A stretch of 64,000 nt of DNA, from positions 350,425,890 to 350,489,889 of the forward strand of contig NC_092873.1 of NCBI RefSeq assembly GCF_028372415.1, written 5' to 3'. Source of the DNA: Notamacropus eugenii. Taxonomy: Eukaryota > Chordata > Mammalia > Diprotodontia > Macropodidae. Shown piece by piece: positions 13,201 to 22,383 of the stretch; position 1 is the stretch's first letter; each line of letters begins with the position of its first letter. A program made the translations under genes and the position numbers. The notes under the pieces were generated by a model. That model saw only the letters and a program-made list of their open reading frames with translations, did not search any database and was not told the DNA's origin.

Positions 13201-16200
13201 CCAGTCTGGATGACTGAAGAAAAGGTGAAATTATTGACAGAAATAGAGAAATCAGGAGAAAGCTGATCATTTCTGTATTGAACAGGTTGATTGAGATGTC
13301 TAGTAAGCAGTTGAAAATTTGGAGTTGGAGAGAGATCATTCATTCATTCATTCATCCAAGAAATGTACAGTTATCCCTTCCACATATTGAGGGTTAGGGG
13401 TGCAGTGCCTCTGTGATGTGGAAAATTTGAGTAAAATCCTTTGGCTCTCCTCCTTCATGCCAGATAGAAAGTCTGATTTTTTTTCTTTTTCTTTTATGGG
13501 GTCTGTATGGTACCTTATTGTAAAATTTGGGTTAAGTATTGGTCAATGTTAAGTAAAAATACTATGCACATATTTTATGCATTTCTGAGTTTCTAAACCT
13601 TTTCTGTGTCATCTGCTAGTTTTTGTGTGTCCTCTGTGGCTTCTGAAAAACTCCCCCCATATTCCTATTTTATTTCTTAGGCTGACCCTCGATATATCAA
13701 AACTGTAATGGGGGAAAGTGGCAATAAGGAGGGGATAACTGTATATTAGCTCCTTCTACGTACCAGGCACATAGAACCAGTCTGCCTTCAAGGAGCTGAT
13801 ATTCTGGGAGTGAGGAGGGTAGACAAACGTATAGAAGAACAAAATAAATATGAAGTAAATGCAAAATAATAGGAAAGGCCCCATGCAGGACCTGGTACTT
13901 GGTGAGTCAGTTCTACATACTAGGGACTCACCTGCACAGAGCTGCATCTCTGAGTGAATGAGAAGACTGGGTCCAAAATGGATCTCATTTTCTTTCTACC
14001 TAAACTTCCCCCTCCCCTACCTTTGCTATTACTACAGAAGACAATGCCCTGCTCCCAGTCCCTCAGACTCCTCATACACACACTCCATCTCCCAGCTTGT
14101 ATCATGTTTTTTGGCTGGCCTCCCTGGGCCTGGAACATGCTTCCTTCTCATCCCCACCTTTGGCTTTCTTGGCTTTCTTTACGTTCCAACTAAAAGCCCA
14201 TATTCCACAGGGAGCTTTCCCCAACCCCCCTTAGGGGTGGGGAACCTGCAGCCTCAAGGTCCTGTGTGGCCATCTAGGTCCTCAAGTACGGCCCTTTGAC
14301 TTTGGATTCAGTCAGAGGGCTGCACTTGAGGACCTAGAAGGCCACATGTGACCTCAAGGCTGCAGGTTCCCCTGTTAATTATTTCTTATGTTTCTTGTTA
14401 TCGATGCCTTCTTTGTATATGTTGGTTTGTTGTCTCTCCCCTTAGATTATAAACTCCTTGAGAACAGAGACTGTGTTTTGCCTCTTTTTGTCACCCCAGC
14501 ACTTAGCACAATGCCTAATACATAGGAGGCTCTTAATAAATGTTGATATAACAACTGATTGAAGAAAAGAGAAGAGGACTTAGGATAGAACATTGCCAGA
14601 CAGAGGTGTGCTGGAGCCAGCATTAAAGCTCAAGAGAGCTGATTTTAAAGTTCTCAGTGTGAACATTTACACCTTGGAAATCAGCAAAAGCTATAAATCA
14701 AGGCTTCATTTATTGTTTTCTTGATTGTTTAGACTTAAGAAAGTGATGTAGGAAAATTTTAATACTGAAAAATAAACTTAGAAGTGGATCATGCATACAT
14801 TTGGAGAAAGGAAAGGAAGAGAAAGCTGGTTGTTAAACATTTTACCAGCACACTCCTGGTCCCAGATAACGACAAGGAGGTGGTACAATTGGAGGAATGA
14901 TTAGGGAGTTAGGAAGACCAGGGGAGTGGAGGAAGAGGTTGCTGCTCTTTGTTCTTCATTCTCCAGTGAGTTCATGGAGAAGGACTGAGGGGAAGCATTG
15001 CCGCTCTTTGGCCATTTGCATGCGGTGTGCAAAGATCCCACTGCTGTCCCCTCTAGCATCTTCTTTTCTTCCTCCAAGACCAGCTTATAAGGTCAGGTTC
15101 TCTGTCTAGGAAAACAACTTAGTCAGGCCCCCCTTTGAGTGAGCGGCCTTGAGAGGCAGAGAGGGGCACAGTGGATAGAACAGTTACCTGGAGTCAGGAA
15201 AACTGAACTCATATCCACTAGCAGTATGACCCTGGACAAGTCGCTTACCCTCAGTTTGCCTCAGTTTCCTCAACTGTACCTTCCAGGGTTGTTGTGAGGG
15301 CCAAATGAGAGACTGGTAAAAAGCACTTAACACTCGCCTGTCATGCTTCTGTTGCTGCTCAGAAGATTTCAGTCGTGCCAACTCTTTGTGACCCTACTCG
15401 GGATCTTTGCAAAGGTACTGAAATGGTCTGTCATTTATTTCTCCAGATCATTTTACAGATGAGGAAGCTGAGGCAAACAAGGTTAACTGATTTCCCCAGG
15501 ACATTTACTGAGCACTATATAAATGCTAGAGCTGCTAGGTGATACAGTTGGTAGAACACTAGGTGTGGAGTCAGGAAGACTCAGCTTCCTGAGTTCAAAT
15601 CCAGCCTCAGATACTTATTGGCTGTGTGACCCTGGGCAAGTCACTTAACCTGGTTTGCCTGTTTCCTCATCTGTAAAATGAGCTGGAGAAGGAAATGCCA
15701 AACACTCCAGCATCTTTGCCAAGAAAATCCCAAATGGGATCATGAAGAGTCAGACAATATTGAAATTATTGAATGGCAAATATAAATGCTATTCCTTTCC
15801 CTTCCTCTCCTCTGTGCCCGCTCTGATATAGGGTGAGAACAGCTCCTCACTGGGCACTGTTCTCAATCCTGAAAAGAACTGTTGGCTTTAATAAGCATAG
15901 TCTCAGATGGAGAACCTTAGCTGTGGCAGTTGGAGCTTGGTGAAGAGATCATTCATTCCTCTACCAAGCATACATGAGACACCTTCTATGTGCTAGGTGC
16001 CAGAGAAACAAAGACAAATATACCTTCAAGGAGCTAACGTTCTGGATGGGTGAATGGCAGATTTAGAGCCAGAGGACTCGATTTCAAAGACTGGCTGTGT
16101 GTCACTTCATGTTTATGAACCTCAATTTCCCCATTTGAAAAATTGAAGGAATTGGACTAGACAAAATCCTTTCCAGCTATAAGCCTAAAGATCCTAATAT

Positions 16201-19200
16201 CTGATTAGGGTCAGAAAGAACCTGGCCATGGAGACAAGAAGCTTGTATTTGACTCTGGGCTTTTCTATTGACCAGCTCTGGTCTTGAAGGGGTCACTTCT
16301 TCTTTCCAGGTTTTAGTTCCCTTTAAAAAAATATAAGTTGAAGTGAGTGATTTACAGAATCACTACCAGTCTGACACTTGGTGATTCTGGGTTAGCCATT
16401 TGTAATTAATGTTGGTACAGCCTCTTTAACCCAGTTTTATTTTTTCTCTTGCTATAGAATGCAAAGTAGGCAAAGGGGTAGCTGTTGGCCTAGTGGACAG
16501 AGTCAGAACGTGGAGTCAGGAAGACCTGAATTCAAATCCAGCCTCAGACACTTATTAGTTGTGTGACCCTGGACAAGTCACCTAACCCTGTTTGCTTCAT
16601 TTTCCTCATCTATAAAAAATGATTTGGGGAAGAAAATGTCAAACCACTCTAGTATCTTTGTCAAGAAAACATCAAATTGGGCATGAAGAGCCAGACATGA
16701 CTGAACACCAACAAAAAGGGATAGATAGAGACTGTAAAAGAGGGAAACACAGAGGGGACAAATAGTATCTGCAGAATCACATCAACTGCTGTGGACCAGT
16801 TTATGCATAGGATATCTCATATCTGCCCCCCTCTACCCTCTTTCCCCATCCTTTCAAAAACCCAGCTCTTAACACAGAAACTTCCGGGGGGGGGGGGGGG
16901 GGCTGTTCAGGGGTATGTGGGAGTCAGCTCTTACAGGCTCCAGAGAGCTGGTTGTTAAATTTCAGTGTGATCATTTACACCTCAGAAATCGTTAAATATT
17001 CAGCGTGAGCATTTACGACTTGGAAATCGGCAAACTCTACAAATTAGGTCTTGATTTATTTCTGTTGATTATGTAGGCTTAAGAAGTGGTGGAGAATATG
17101 TTAATGAAAGCTAAACTTAAAAGTGTATTGTGCACATTTACCAACCCACCCCCAAAACAGTGATCTTTCTCTCCTTCCCTCCCTCCAAACTTTGCAGATT
17201 TCTGATTGGGAGGGAACGGCCAGGAGAACAGAGCGAGGTGGCCCAACTGATCCAGCAGACCCTGGAGCAGGAGCGGTGGCAACGAGAAATGATGGAGCAG
17301 AGATATGCCCAATATGCAGAAGAAGATGAAGAGGTAATCTAGAGACCTGATTCCATCTGACCGGGTTCCAGAAGGAGTAAAACCCCTTCACTGGCCCATC
17401 AATTGGCCTCCCATGCCAGTGTGGGTGCCATCTGGTGGTCATATGGGGTATCACACCCTCATCTCTGTGCACCTTCCTCAGTATTCAGGGATTATACTCC
17501 TGGCATTATGAATCCTCTGAGAGGAATATAATAGGTACTTAATAAATGTATGTTGAATACAAAAATATATTAGACATCCTCCCTGACCACTGGGGGAGAG
17601 ACAAGACTTATAGGCTCAAAAAAATAATACACTATCTATTGTATATGCAAAATGTGTTATTATTGTTGTTACAATAACAATAACTAGTGTTTATATAGCA
17701 CTTTAAGGCTTTCAAAGCATATAAATATTAATTATTATGCTAATTCACAGTATTTGTTAATCAGTAGCTCAGAGGAGGAAGAGAACAGAAAGGGTTGCAT
17801 CTCCCTCACTTACAGAGTGACTTACATCCACATTGGACCATGGCCATCCATTCTCTCATGGTCATTATTAGCTCAAAGGCTGTTATGACTTTGGTCAAAT
17901 CTCTTCCCCTCTTTGGGCCTCAGTTTCCTTCTATTTTGGGAGGAAGGGACTGGCTTAGATAGTTTCTGTAGTCCCTTTCTTTTCCATTCCATGAAAAGTC
18001 CTGATTTCCTTTCCACTGTTCCTCCTCAAGGTTAAGTATGGCTCAGCATCTCTTAAAAGCCATTTACGGCTCTGTTGATCATCGATTTGTCCAATCGTTT
18101 CTTGAATCCACTTATATTTCCTGCCTATACCTCTTAAGGTTAGAGTTTCATATACTTGGTATTTGTTATGTATCTTTTGTCTCTCCTATCTCTCTTTACC
18201 CCTAACGACTGTTCCAGATATAGAGTACTCTTTAACCATTGAAGCCTTTTTTGTAAAGTAAGTGAATTGGACACCACCTGAGGCTAGATTATAGCCTAAT
18301 AGGGAGCTTTGGAAATATGCCCAAAGCAGAGCCAGAGCTTCTAGGTGAACAGAACTATATAGCTCTAAAAGCCTGGGAATGGGTGGGTGGGTAGGTGAGT
18401 TCCAGGTGAGGAAGAGAGGGAGGGTCAGGAAGGGTCTAGGACATGGTTTTCATGACAGCCTTGTTTCCCTCCCTTCAGACAGGCGAATACGCCACAGATG
18501 AGGAGGAGGAGATGAGCCCTACATTCCCAGGCAGTGAAATGGCCATAGAGGTGTTTGAGCTGGCAGAGAATGAGGATGCCTTGTCTCCAGTAGAGATGGA
18601 ACCTGAGAAGCTGGTGCACAAGTTTAAGGAGGTGGGGGTGGGGGTGGGCTCCCAGGGGTGGCAGAGGGAAGGGGGATGGGGGTGCCCAGATGCTGGGGTG
18701 TCATCCTGGGTGGACTGTGAGCTGAACTATTTTCTCCACTCCTCTTGACAGCTCCAGATCAAGCATGCTGTCACTGAGGCTGAGATCCAGCAGCTGAAAA
18801 GAAAGGTGAGGGCCTGTCCTGGGGTACCCTGGGCCTGTTTAGGTCTGTTTGGTGGGAGGTAGGTTGAGGCTTTATTCCTGTGAGTTCCTTGGGTGTAGAG
18901 GCTGCTTTCTTCTTTGTACTTGTATCCCTAGTATCTAACACAATGCCTGACATATAGGAGGTCCTTAGTCAATAATTGTGGGTAGGTGGCTTGATTGATT
19001 GACTCTTTTAGAGACTGTAAGATTCCCTTAACACACACACACGCGCACACATGCACACACGTGCACACATGCACACACGTGCACACACACGCGTGCACAC
19101 ACACACACACACACATACACACACACAGTCAGGGAAGGCTTCCTAGAGGAGATAGAACTTAGCTGTACTTGGAAAGGCACAGGATTTGGGTAGGCTAGAG

Positions 19201-22200
19201 AGAGAGGGTTTCACTTTCCACGAGTAATGAACTCATTCAGTAATGACTGTAGCGCGTCCCAATGTGCCTCCTCCAGGATATTTAAGTGATGAGGAGAGAG
19301 GTGCTCAGGAGGTAGCTGGAAGTGTGTATCTGGAGCTCAGAGCTCAGTCTGGTGTGGAAATAGAGATTTGGGAGTCATCCAAGTAGAAGTGATAGTTGAA
19401 GCTGGGAGATAACATCATTTCTCCAAGGGAGAGAATGTGGAGACAGAATAGCAGGGCACCGAGAACTGAGCTCCTGGGGAAGCTCACAGTTGTAGGATCG
19501 GAAAAGGAAGAGCAATTGGCAGAGAAGGCAGGGGCCTGGGGAGGATGGGTGCAGGAGAAAGAGCAGACCAGGATGCCATAGACGAAGTCTTCCATTTACT
19601 ACCATCTTACCTCTCTCAGTCTCAGTTTCCTCAACCATAAAATTAGAGATGGCCTCTGCAATCCTTTCCAATTCTGAAGCTATCATCCTATGACTATGAT
19701 CTTAGAGAAAAAGTCTTTGGGCTTGAAATATCCATAGATACATGGCCCCTAGGGTTTTGCTAGTTGGAGGCGAGGGTACTTCCTTTTCTCTCCCCTTATC
19801 CTTCTTCTCTGGTGCCATCTCAGCTTCAGGGCCTGGAGCAGGAGAAGGGCCGATGGCGAGCTGAGAAAGCACAGCTGGAGCAGAGCGTGGAGGAGAACAA
19901 GGAGAGAATGGAGAAGCTGGAGGGCTACTGGGGGGAGGCACAGAGCCTGTGCCAAGCTGTGGACGAGCACCTCAGGGAGACTCAGGCCCAATACCAGGCC
20001 CTGGAGCGGAAGTACAGCAAAGCCAAGAGGCTCATTAAGGACTACCAGCAGAAGTATGGACCTGGCAAGGGTCCCGGGGGAGAGGGAGGAGGCTCAGGGT
20101 CCTGGGGGAGGGATGCCAGCATGGTTTCTGGACAAACTCTGAGAAGATCAAAGTGCCAAGGGGAAATCTAGGGAATCGTGGATCTGAGGCAAGGGGAGAC
20201 AACATAGCATAGCTGTTGTTGTGTTGAACAAGCACAAGCTTTGGAGTTAGAGGACCTGGATTCAAATCTCATCTCTTAGGCTTACTACCTTGTCATCTTG
20301 GTTGTCACCTAACCTCCATGAGCCTCAGTTTCCTCCTTTTTAAAATGATAAGAGTTAGACTCAATGGCCTTCAAGATTTCTTCTAGTTCTCCATTGATGA
20401 TCTAGGCTGAGCAGAGGGAGAGAGGTTGAGGAGTATGGATGGGGAAGGACACTAAAGGGAAGCTGGTATACATTCGTGGTAAGGTATTAGTGATTCCCAG
20501 TACTAGTGAAAGTCATTTGAGAGGTCAGATGTCCAAAGGAACTGAACACCTCAGGTGGGGAGTGGGGAAGGTGGGGGTGGGGGGAGGTGCAAAGACAGGA
20601 ATTGTCTTCCGTCTTTTTAGCAACTCCTAACAGAAATCTAAGGAAGGTGTGGATCTCCATAGGATAAGATCAGATGGATAGGTGCCCAGGGTATGTATAT
20701 AGGGGTCAGGGGCTGATCAGAAAAACCAGGGTACGCCAGTCTTCAGACGCTAAATATCTGGAGAAGAAAAGGTCTTCATGGCAAAGGTTCTTAGAGGCAA
20801 GAAAGAGAAGGGAACCTACTATTTTGGGAAAAGAGTCTCAGAGAGATGAGGGTGCTCCCTAAGATCAGCTTTCAAAGTGTATTGAACCCCTATTAGAAAA
20901 GGGCAGCTAGGTGGTACAATGGATAACATAGGCCCTAGAGTCAGAAGGACCTGAGATCAAATCCAGCCTCAGACACTTACTAGCTGTGTGACAAGTCATT
21001 AACCCCAATTGCCTCCAAAAAGAGAGAAAGAAAGAAAGAAAGAAAAGAATAGAGGTAGAAACAGACTCTGGAGTTTCTCTTCTTGAATCCCAGGAACTTG
21101 GTTCCCTACTTCTCATTACTTTTTATACTTTTCCCCTATCCAATACATACATCCTGAAGAGGTTTGATCTCTAGGGAAACTTGGGAGAAACCTCTTTGTG
21201 GAGCAATCCTGGACATAAGGACACTGGGGTTCTTCATACAACCTCCTCTCATGGGGAGGTATGGACCACTGAGCAATGGAGATGGGAATTTGGATGCCTG
21301 GGTCCCTCTTCGGGGAGATAGGAGAACTTGAACTCCTGGGTCTCATTTCTTCCCTGCCAATGCTTGAGCCCAGTGTCCAGTCTGATCTACCCTTCTCCCT
21401 TCTTTTTCCAAAGGGAGATCGAATTCCTGAAGAAGGAAACTGCACAGCGTCGGGTGCTGGAAGAATCAGAGCTTGCTCGGAAGGAGGAGATAGACAAACT
21501 CCGGGACAAGGTAGAGCAGCCAAATCTAACCCTCTTCCTCTCTCATTCCCCTGCCTCTATCCAATCATCAGGGATATTACAAAACTCATATTGATCTAAC
21601 AAGCTGGCTTAGAGTAAATGAGGTAGGATTGGAACTGAGTGCCACCACAGTATGGAGAGAGGATCACTAGGGTTAGTTTCTTGGGAGTTCGATACTGAAA
21701 AGCTAGAATATCCAAATTTACTTCCTGAAAGGAGTTTTCTAGGAGTCTGGGAGTGGAAATGGAAGTGAGGGATGAAGTTGTTCCCCACCCACTAAGTGTC
21801 TTTACACGGGTGGAGCCAAGCTTAGGTATTGCCCAATCCATGCCCAGGCTTTTCATAGGTTGTCAAGCCAGTCAATCTGTTATAGAGGGAATCCAAGAGG
21901 TAAATGGGCATGCCTCTTCTGTTCCCTATAAAAAAACAGACATGAGATAGGGAGGGGACAGAGAGACACAGACAAAGGGAGAGAGACAGAGGCAGAGGGA
22001 TAGACAGACAGAAGCAGAGGGACAGAGAGTCAGAGACAGACAGACCAAGGAAGCAGAGACATGGAGAGACAAGATGGAGCACTGGGAAAGAGAACCCAAA
22101 AGGAAGAGACACAGAGACCAACAGGAAAGACCCAGAGATTAGCCCCTCCCTCCCTCCCTCCCCACCCCAGGGGTCTCAGATCCTCACCAGCACCTGCTGC

Positions 22201-22383
22201 GCCTGCGCCCCCTGGGGATGGGGAAGTGCATAGCTTTAGGGAAAAGGGGTCAGGCTCGCTACTAATCAGCTGTTTCACTTTGCTCCTTGTCCGTAGCCTG
22301 GCCTGATCACTTGTATTTTTTTCTTTCAGATTTCGGAACTAGAGGGGAACCTACAGACAATGAGGAATTCCAATTCCACTTAA
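4777..22383 (+). CDS. PPP1R9B: Spinophilin / neurabin-2, C-terminal 360 residues (exons 2-10)
   Basis: Spinophilin is an actin-binding scaffold of dendritic spines that targets protein phosphatase 1 (PP1) to receptors. Join: 4777-4909, 7086-7206, 10663-10767, 17198-17333, 18479-18631, 18752-18805, 19824-20053, 21414-21510, 22330-22383. All junctions are GT-AG with matching phase. The exons total 360 codons plus stop; human/rat spinophilin is 817 residues and its exon 1 ends near residue 457, so this fits residues 458-817 exactly. Domains in order: the tail of the PP1-binding region with the floor helix (about 476-492), PDZ (about 496-584, carboxylate loop GLGI at 505-508), an acidic linker, and a C-terminal coiled coil (about 665-815) ending RNSNST. 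The actin-binding N terminus and the RVxF-type PP1 motif lie in exon 1, left of the window. Differences from human are conservative (for example RVRFLIG for RVRFMIG). No breaks were seen. Identity is based on recalled protein sequence, not a search. Confidence 0.97.
4910..7085 (+). other. PPP1R9B: PPP1R9B intron 2 with purine-rich repeat and L2/MIR pieces
   Basis: Holds an irregular (GGAA/GAAA)n tract (about 5345-5625), an L2/CR1-type 3' tail at about 5985-6095 (cttgcacacaacaggtgct followed by aataaatg) and a + oriented MIR-like SINE (about 6375-6560). Nothing else was recognised. Confidence 0.75.
5345..5625. repeat. Irregular (GGAA/GAAA)n purine tract
   Basis: About 280 bp is almost purely A/G on the + strand, with interleaved GGAA, GAAA and GAGAAA units. 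The open frames on the other strand through this stretch are low-complexity artefacts. Confidence 0.95.
7086..7206 (+). CDS. PPP1R9B: PPP1R9B coding exon 3 (PDZ N-terminal half)
   Basis: Acceptor ttttgcag, donor gcag|gtaact. Encodes [18 protein letters not shown] through AAHRDG, including the GLGI carboxylate-binding loop and the first PDZ strands. Confidence 0.97.
7390..7697 (-). mobile_element. MIR-like SINE followed by Mar1-like CORE-SINE
   Basis: Two antisense SINE fragments lie back to back. 7390-7550 resembles MIR (attttatagatgagggattg...). 7555-7697 ends in ccactgtgccacctagctg, the reverse of the Mar1-type tRNA head. Confidence 0.8.
8262..8525 (+). mobile_element. Marsupial RTE-type SINE, copy A
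   Basis: Shares a long colinear core with 12835-13075 (for example ttgcacagccct followed by ccctcactcaaat-like sequence) and ends in an A/C-rich tail (gccaacaacgacat). The tail type suggests mobilisation by an RTE/BovB LINE. The family name is not certain. Confidence 0.6.
9320..9855 (-). mobile_element. Two antisense MIR-like SINE fragments
   Basis: About 9320-9545 and 9655-9855 each contain the MIR/CORE signature: Pyr-rich start, acagatgaggaaactgag-like core, cccagggtcacacag-like segment. The first carries an internal insertion of gttaattcaatcagtcaac-like sequence. Confidence 0.75.
10211..10284. repeat. (TG)n with interspersed CG dinucleotides
   Basis: An alternating purine-pyrimidine tract that includes gcgcacgtgtg and gagcgcgtg segments, directly followed by (GA)n. 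Confidence 0.95.
10663..10767 (+). CDS. PPP1R9B: PPP1R9B coding exon 4 (PDZ C-terminal half)
   Basis: Acceptor ttttcctag, donor gtgcg|gtgaga. Encodes [16 protein letters not shown] through NTKGRV, the remaining PDZ core including the helix that lines the peptide groove. Confidence 0.97.
10944..11205 (-). mobile_element. LINE 3'-end fragment, probably L1, with 14-bp target duplication
   Basis: Begins on the + strand with a T-run (the antisense poly(A) tail) and is bounded by perfect copies of tcatgagaagtttt at 10930-10943 and 11206-11219. Poly(A) plus a target duplication of about 14 bp is the signature of L1-type target-primed insertion. The copy is 5' truncated, non-coding and 262 bp. The family is inferred; it could be a non-autonomous derivative. 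Confidence 0.7.
11206..11395 (-). mobile_element. Mar1-like CORE-SINE
   Basis: Reads gatactggagtggtttgcc, then the attttacagataaggaaac core, then the tRNA-like head in reverse. It abuts the right target duplication of the LINE at 10944-11205. Confidence 0.8.
11496..11630. mobile_element. Short hAT-type DNA transposon
   Basis: A 135-bp element with imperfect terminal inverted repeats (cagatattcttacc / gagaacccttg) and 8-bp flanks ctctaaat / ctctatag (6 of 8 match), as expected for hAT target duplications. Its interior (gcatttaaaaacatt, ggtccat) matches the copy at 60578-60754. Confidence 0.6.
12290..12830. mobile_element. Ancient LINE-derived interspersed repeat pieces
   Basis: Contains the widespread mammalian motif tactatgttccagatatag followed by ctgggg and atacaaagaaaggcaaa-like sequence, of the kind found in old L1 3' UTRs. 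It occurs as two overlapping pieces (about 12290-12400 and 12515-12830). The family is uncertain. Confidence 0.5.
12835..13075 (+). mobile_element. Marsupial RTE-type SINE, copy B
   Basis: Homologous to 8262-8525 and better preserved in the ccttgcacagccctccctc segment. It ends in aacacaacaacaataat. Confidence 0.6.
13368..13741. mobile_element. Tigger/pogo-like non-autonomous DNA transposon
   Basis: A 374-bp AT-rich element with terminal inverted repeats cagttatcccttcc and ggaggggataactg. It is flanked by TA on both sides (13366-13367 and 13742-13743), as for Tc1/mariner-pogo elements. No open reading frame. It interrupts an older repeat whose halves are at about 13100-13365 and 13744-13870. 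Confidence 0.75.
13950..14560 (+). mobile_element. L2-type LINE 3' end, interrupted
   Basis: The left part (about 13950-14231) reads like an L2 C-terminal/3' region (cctgggcctggaacatgct). The right part (14375-14560) has the L2 tail (ttagattataaactccttg, cacttagcacaatgcct, aataaatg). A 143-bp palindromic DNA element splits it. Confidence 0.7.
14232..14374. mobile_element. Palindromic foldback hAT/Charlie-type element
   Basis: Two arms of about 65 bp are inverted copies of each other (ggggaacctgcagcctcaag left; cttgaggacctagaaggcc and ggctgcaggttcccc right) around a loop of about 10 bp. It is a near-perfect hairpin. The sequence resembles the marsupial OposCharlie group, but I cannot confirm the family. 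A 5' fragment of the same element lies at about 59431-59460. Confidence 0.7.
14601..14858 (+). mobile_element. hAT-like MITE, copy 1
   Basis: A 258-bp element bounded by cagaggtgtgctgg and ccagcacactcctg, with 8-bp flanks ttgccaga / gtcccaga (6 of 8 identical). Shares its interior (gaacatttacaccttggaaa, gtttagacttaagaaagtga) with three other copies in the window. Confidence 0.75.
15150..15765. mobile_element. Cluster of three CORE-SINE copies
   Basis: About 15150-15345 (+), 15350-15505 (-) and 15530-15765 (+, nearly full-length Mar1-like from gctgctaggtgatacagt to gatcatgaagagtcagaca). Neighbouring copies are in opposite orientation. Confidence 0.8.
16055..16395 (+). mobile_element. MIR-like SINE fragments
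   Basis: Two diverged sense fragments with the cctcaatttccccattt and aaaatcctttccagct motifs. Upstream, about 15950-16050 is an ancient LINE-type piece (cttctatgtgctaggtgcc). Confidence 0.6.
16478..16717 (+). mobile_element. Mar1-like CORE-SINE, nearly full length
   Basis: Runs from the tRNA-like head (gtagctgttggcctagtgga) through cagcctcagacacttatta to the tail catgactgaacaccaaca. Confidence 0.85.
16886..16902 (+). repeat. Run of 17 G
   Basis: An uninterrupted G17 five bases left of the transposon at 16908. It could form a G-quadruplex. Homopolymer length is also error-prone in assemblies. Confidence 0.9.
16908..17150 (+). mobile_element. hAT-like MITE, copy 2 (decayed)
   Basis: Begins caggggtatgtgggagtcag and retains gagcatttacgacttggaaa and ttatgtaggcttaagaagtg, aligning with copy 1. 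The right end is eroded (accaacccacccc). It stops about 45 bp before PPP1R9B exon 5. Confidence 0.65.
17198..17333 (+). CDS. PPP1R9B: PPP1R9B coding exon 5
   Basis: Acceptor tttgcag, donor gaagag|gtaatc. Completes the last PDZ strand ([18 protein letters not shown]) and continues into a helical segment QEMMEQ-like ([19 protein letters not shown]). It lies immediately right of a decayed DNA-transposon copy (16908-17150) in the intron. Confidence 0.96.
17500..18000. mobile_element. L2 tail and MIR-like fragments in PPP1R9B intron 5
   Basis: About 17500-17560 is an L2 tail (aataggtacttaataaatg). About 17655-17790 is antisense MIR-like. About 17865-18000 is sense MIR-like (gggcctcagtttccttcta). 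18000-18478 has no recognisable element. Confidence 0.6.
18479..18631 (+). CDS. PPP1R9B: PPP1R9B coding exon 6 (acidic linker)
   Basis: Acceptor cccttcag, donor gag|gtgggg. 51 codons, phase 0/0. Encodes [18 protein letters not shown] through [11 protein letters not shown], an acidic linker leading to the coiled coil. Confidence 0.95.
18752..18805 (+). CDS. PPP1R9B: PPP1R9B coding exon 7 (coiled-coil start)
   Basis: A 54-bp, 18-codon exon in phase 0/0, encoding [18 protein letters not shown]. Acceptor cttgacag, donor gaaag|gtgagg. The intron between exons 6 and 7 is only 120 bp. Confidence 0.96.
18885..19127. repeat. L2 tail followed by (CA)n/(CG) tract
   Basis: 18885-19000 is an L2-type tail (ctaacacaatgcctgacat). 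19031-19127 is an alternating CA/CG/TG tract with repeated acacgtgcacacatgcacac units, a Z-DNA-prone sequence. Confidence 0.75.
19200..19705. mobile_element. Ancient interspersed repeat plus MIR-like fragment
   Basis: 19200-19585 matches a widespread old mammalian repeat type (gatttgggagtcatccaagt, gaactgagctcctgggga). 19595-19705 is a sense MIR-like fragment. The family of the first is not certain. Confidence 0.45.
19824..20053 (+). CDS. PPP1R9B: PPP1R9B coding exon 8 (coiled coil)
   Basis: Acceptor gccatctcag, donor cagaa|gtatgg. Encodes [20 protein letters not shown] through LIKDYQQ plus two bases of Lys. The heptad-rich segment is the main homo/hetero-dimerisation region. Confidence 0.96.
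20208..21045 (+). mobile_element. SINEs of PPP1R9B intron 8
   Basis: 20208-20405 is a sense MIR-like copy. 20897-21020 is a truncated sense Mar1-like copy (gggcagctaggtggtacaat) that passes into a (GAAA)n tail ending near 21045. The 20405-20897 interval has nothing recognisable. Confidence 0.75.
21414..21510 (+). CDS. PPP1R9B: PPP1R9B coding exon 9 (coiled coil)
   Basis: Acceptor ttccaaag, donor gacaag|gtagag. Encodes [19 protein letters not shown] through EIDKLRDK. The two-base carry from exon 8 restores the Lys codon at the junction. Confidence 0.95.
22330..22383 (+). CDS. PPP1R9B: PPP1R9B terminal coding exon 10
   Basis: Acceptor ttctttcag. Encodes [17 protein letters not shown] and a TAA stop at 22381-22383. 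The C terminus matches the conserved spinophilin end. Confidence 0.96.
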   Translation: MSELEGNLQTMRNSNST

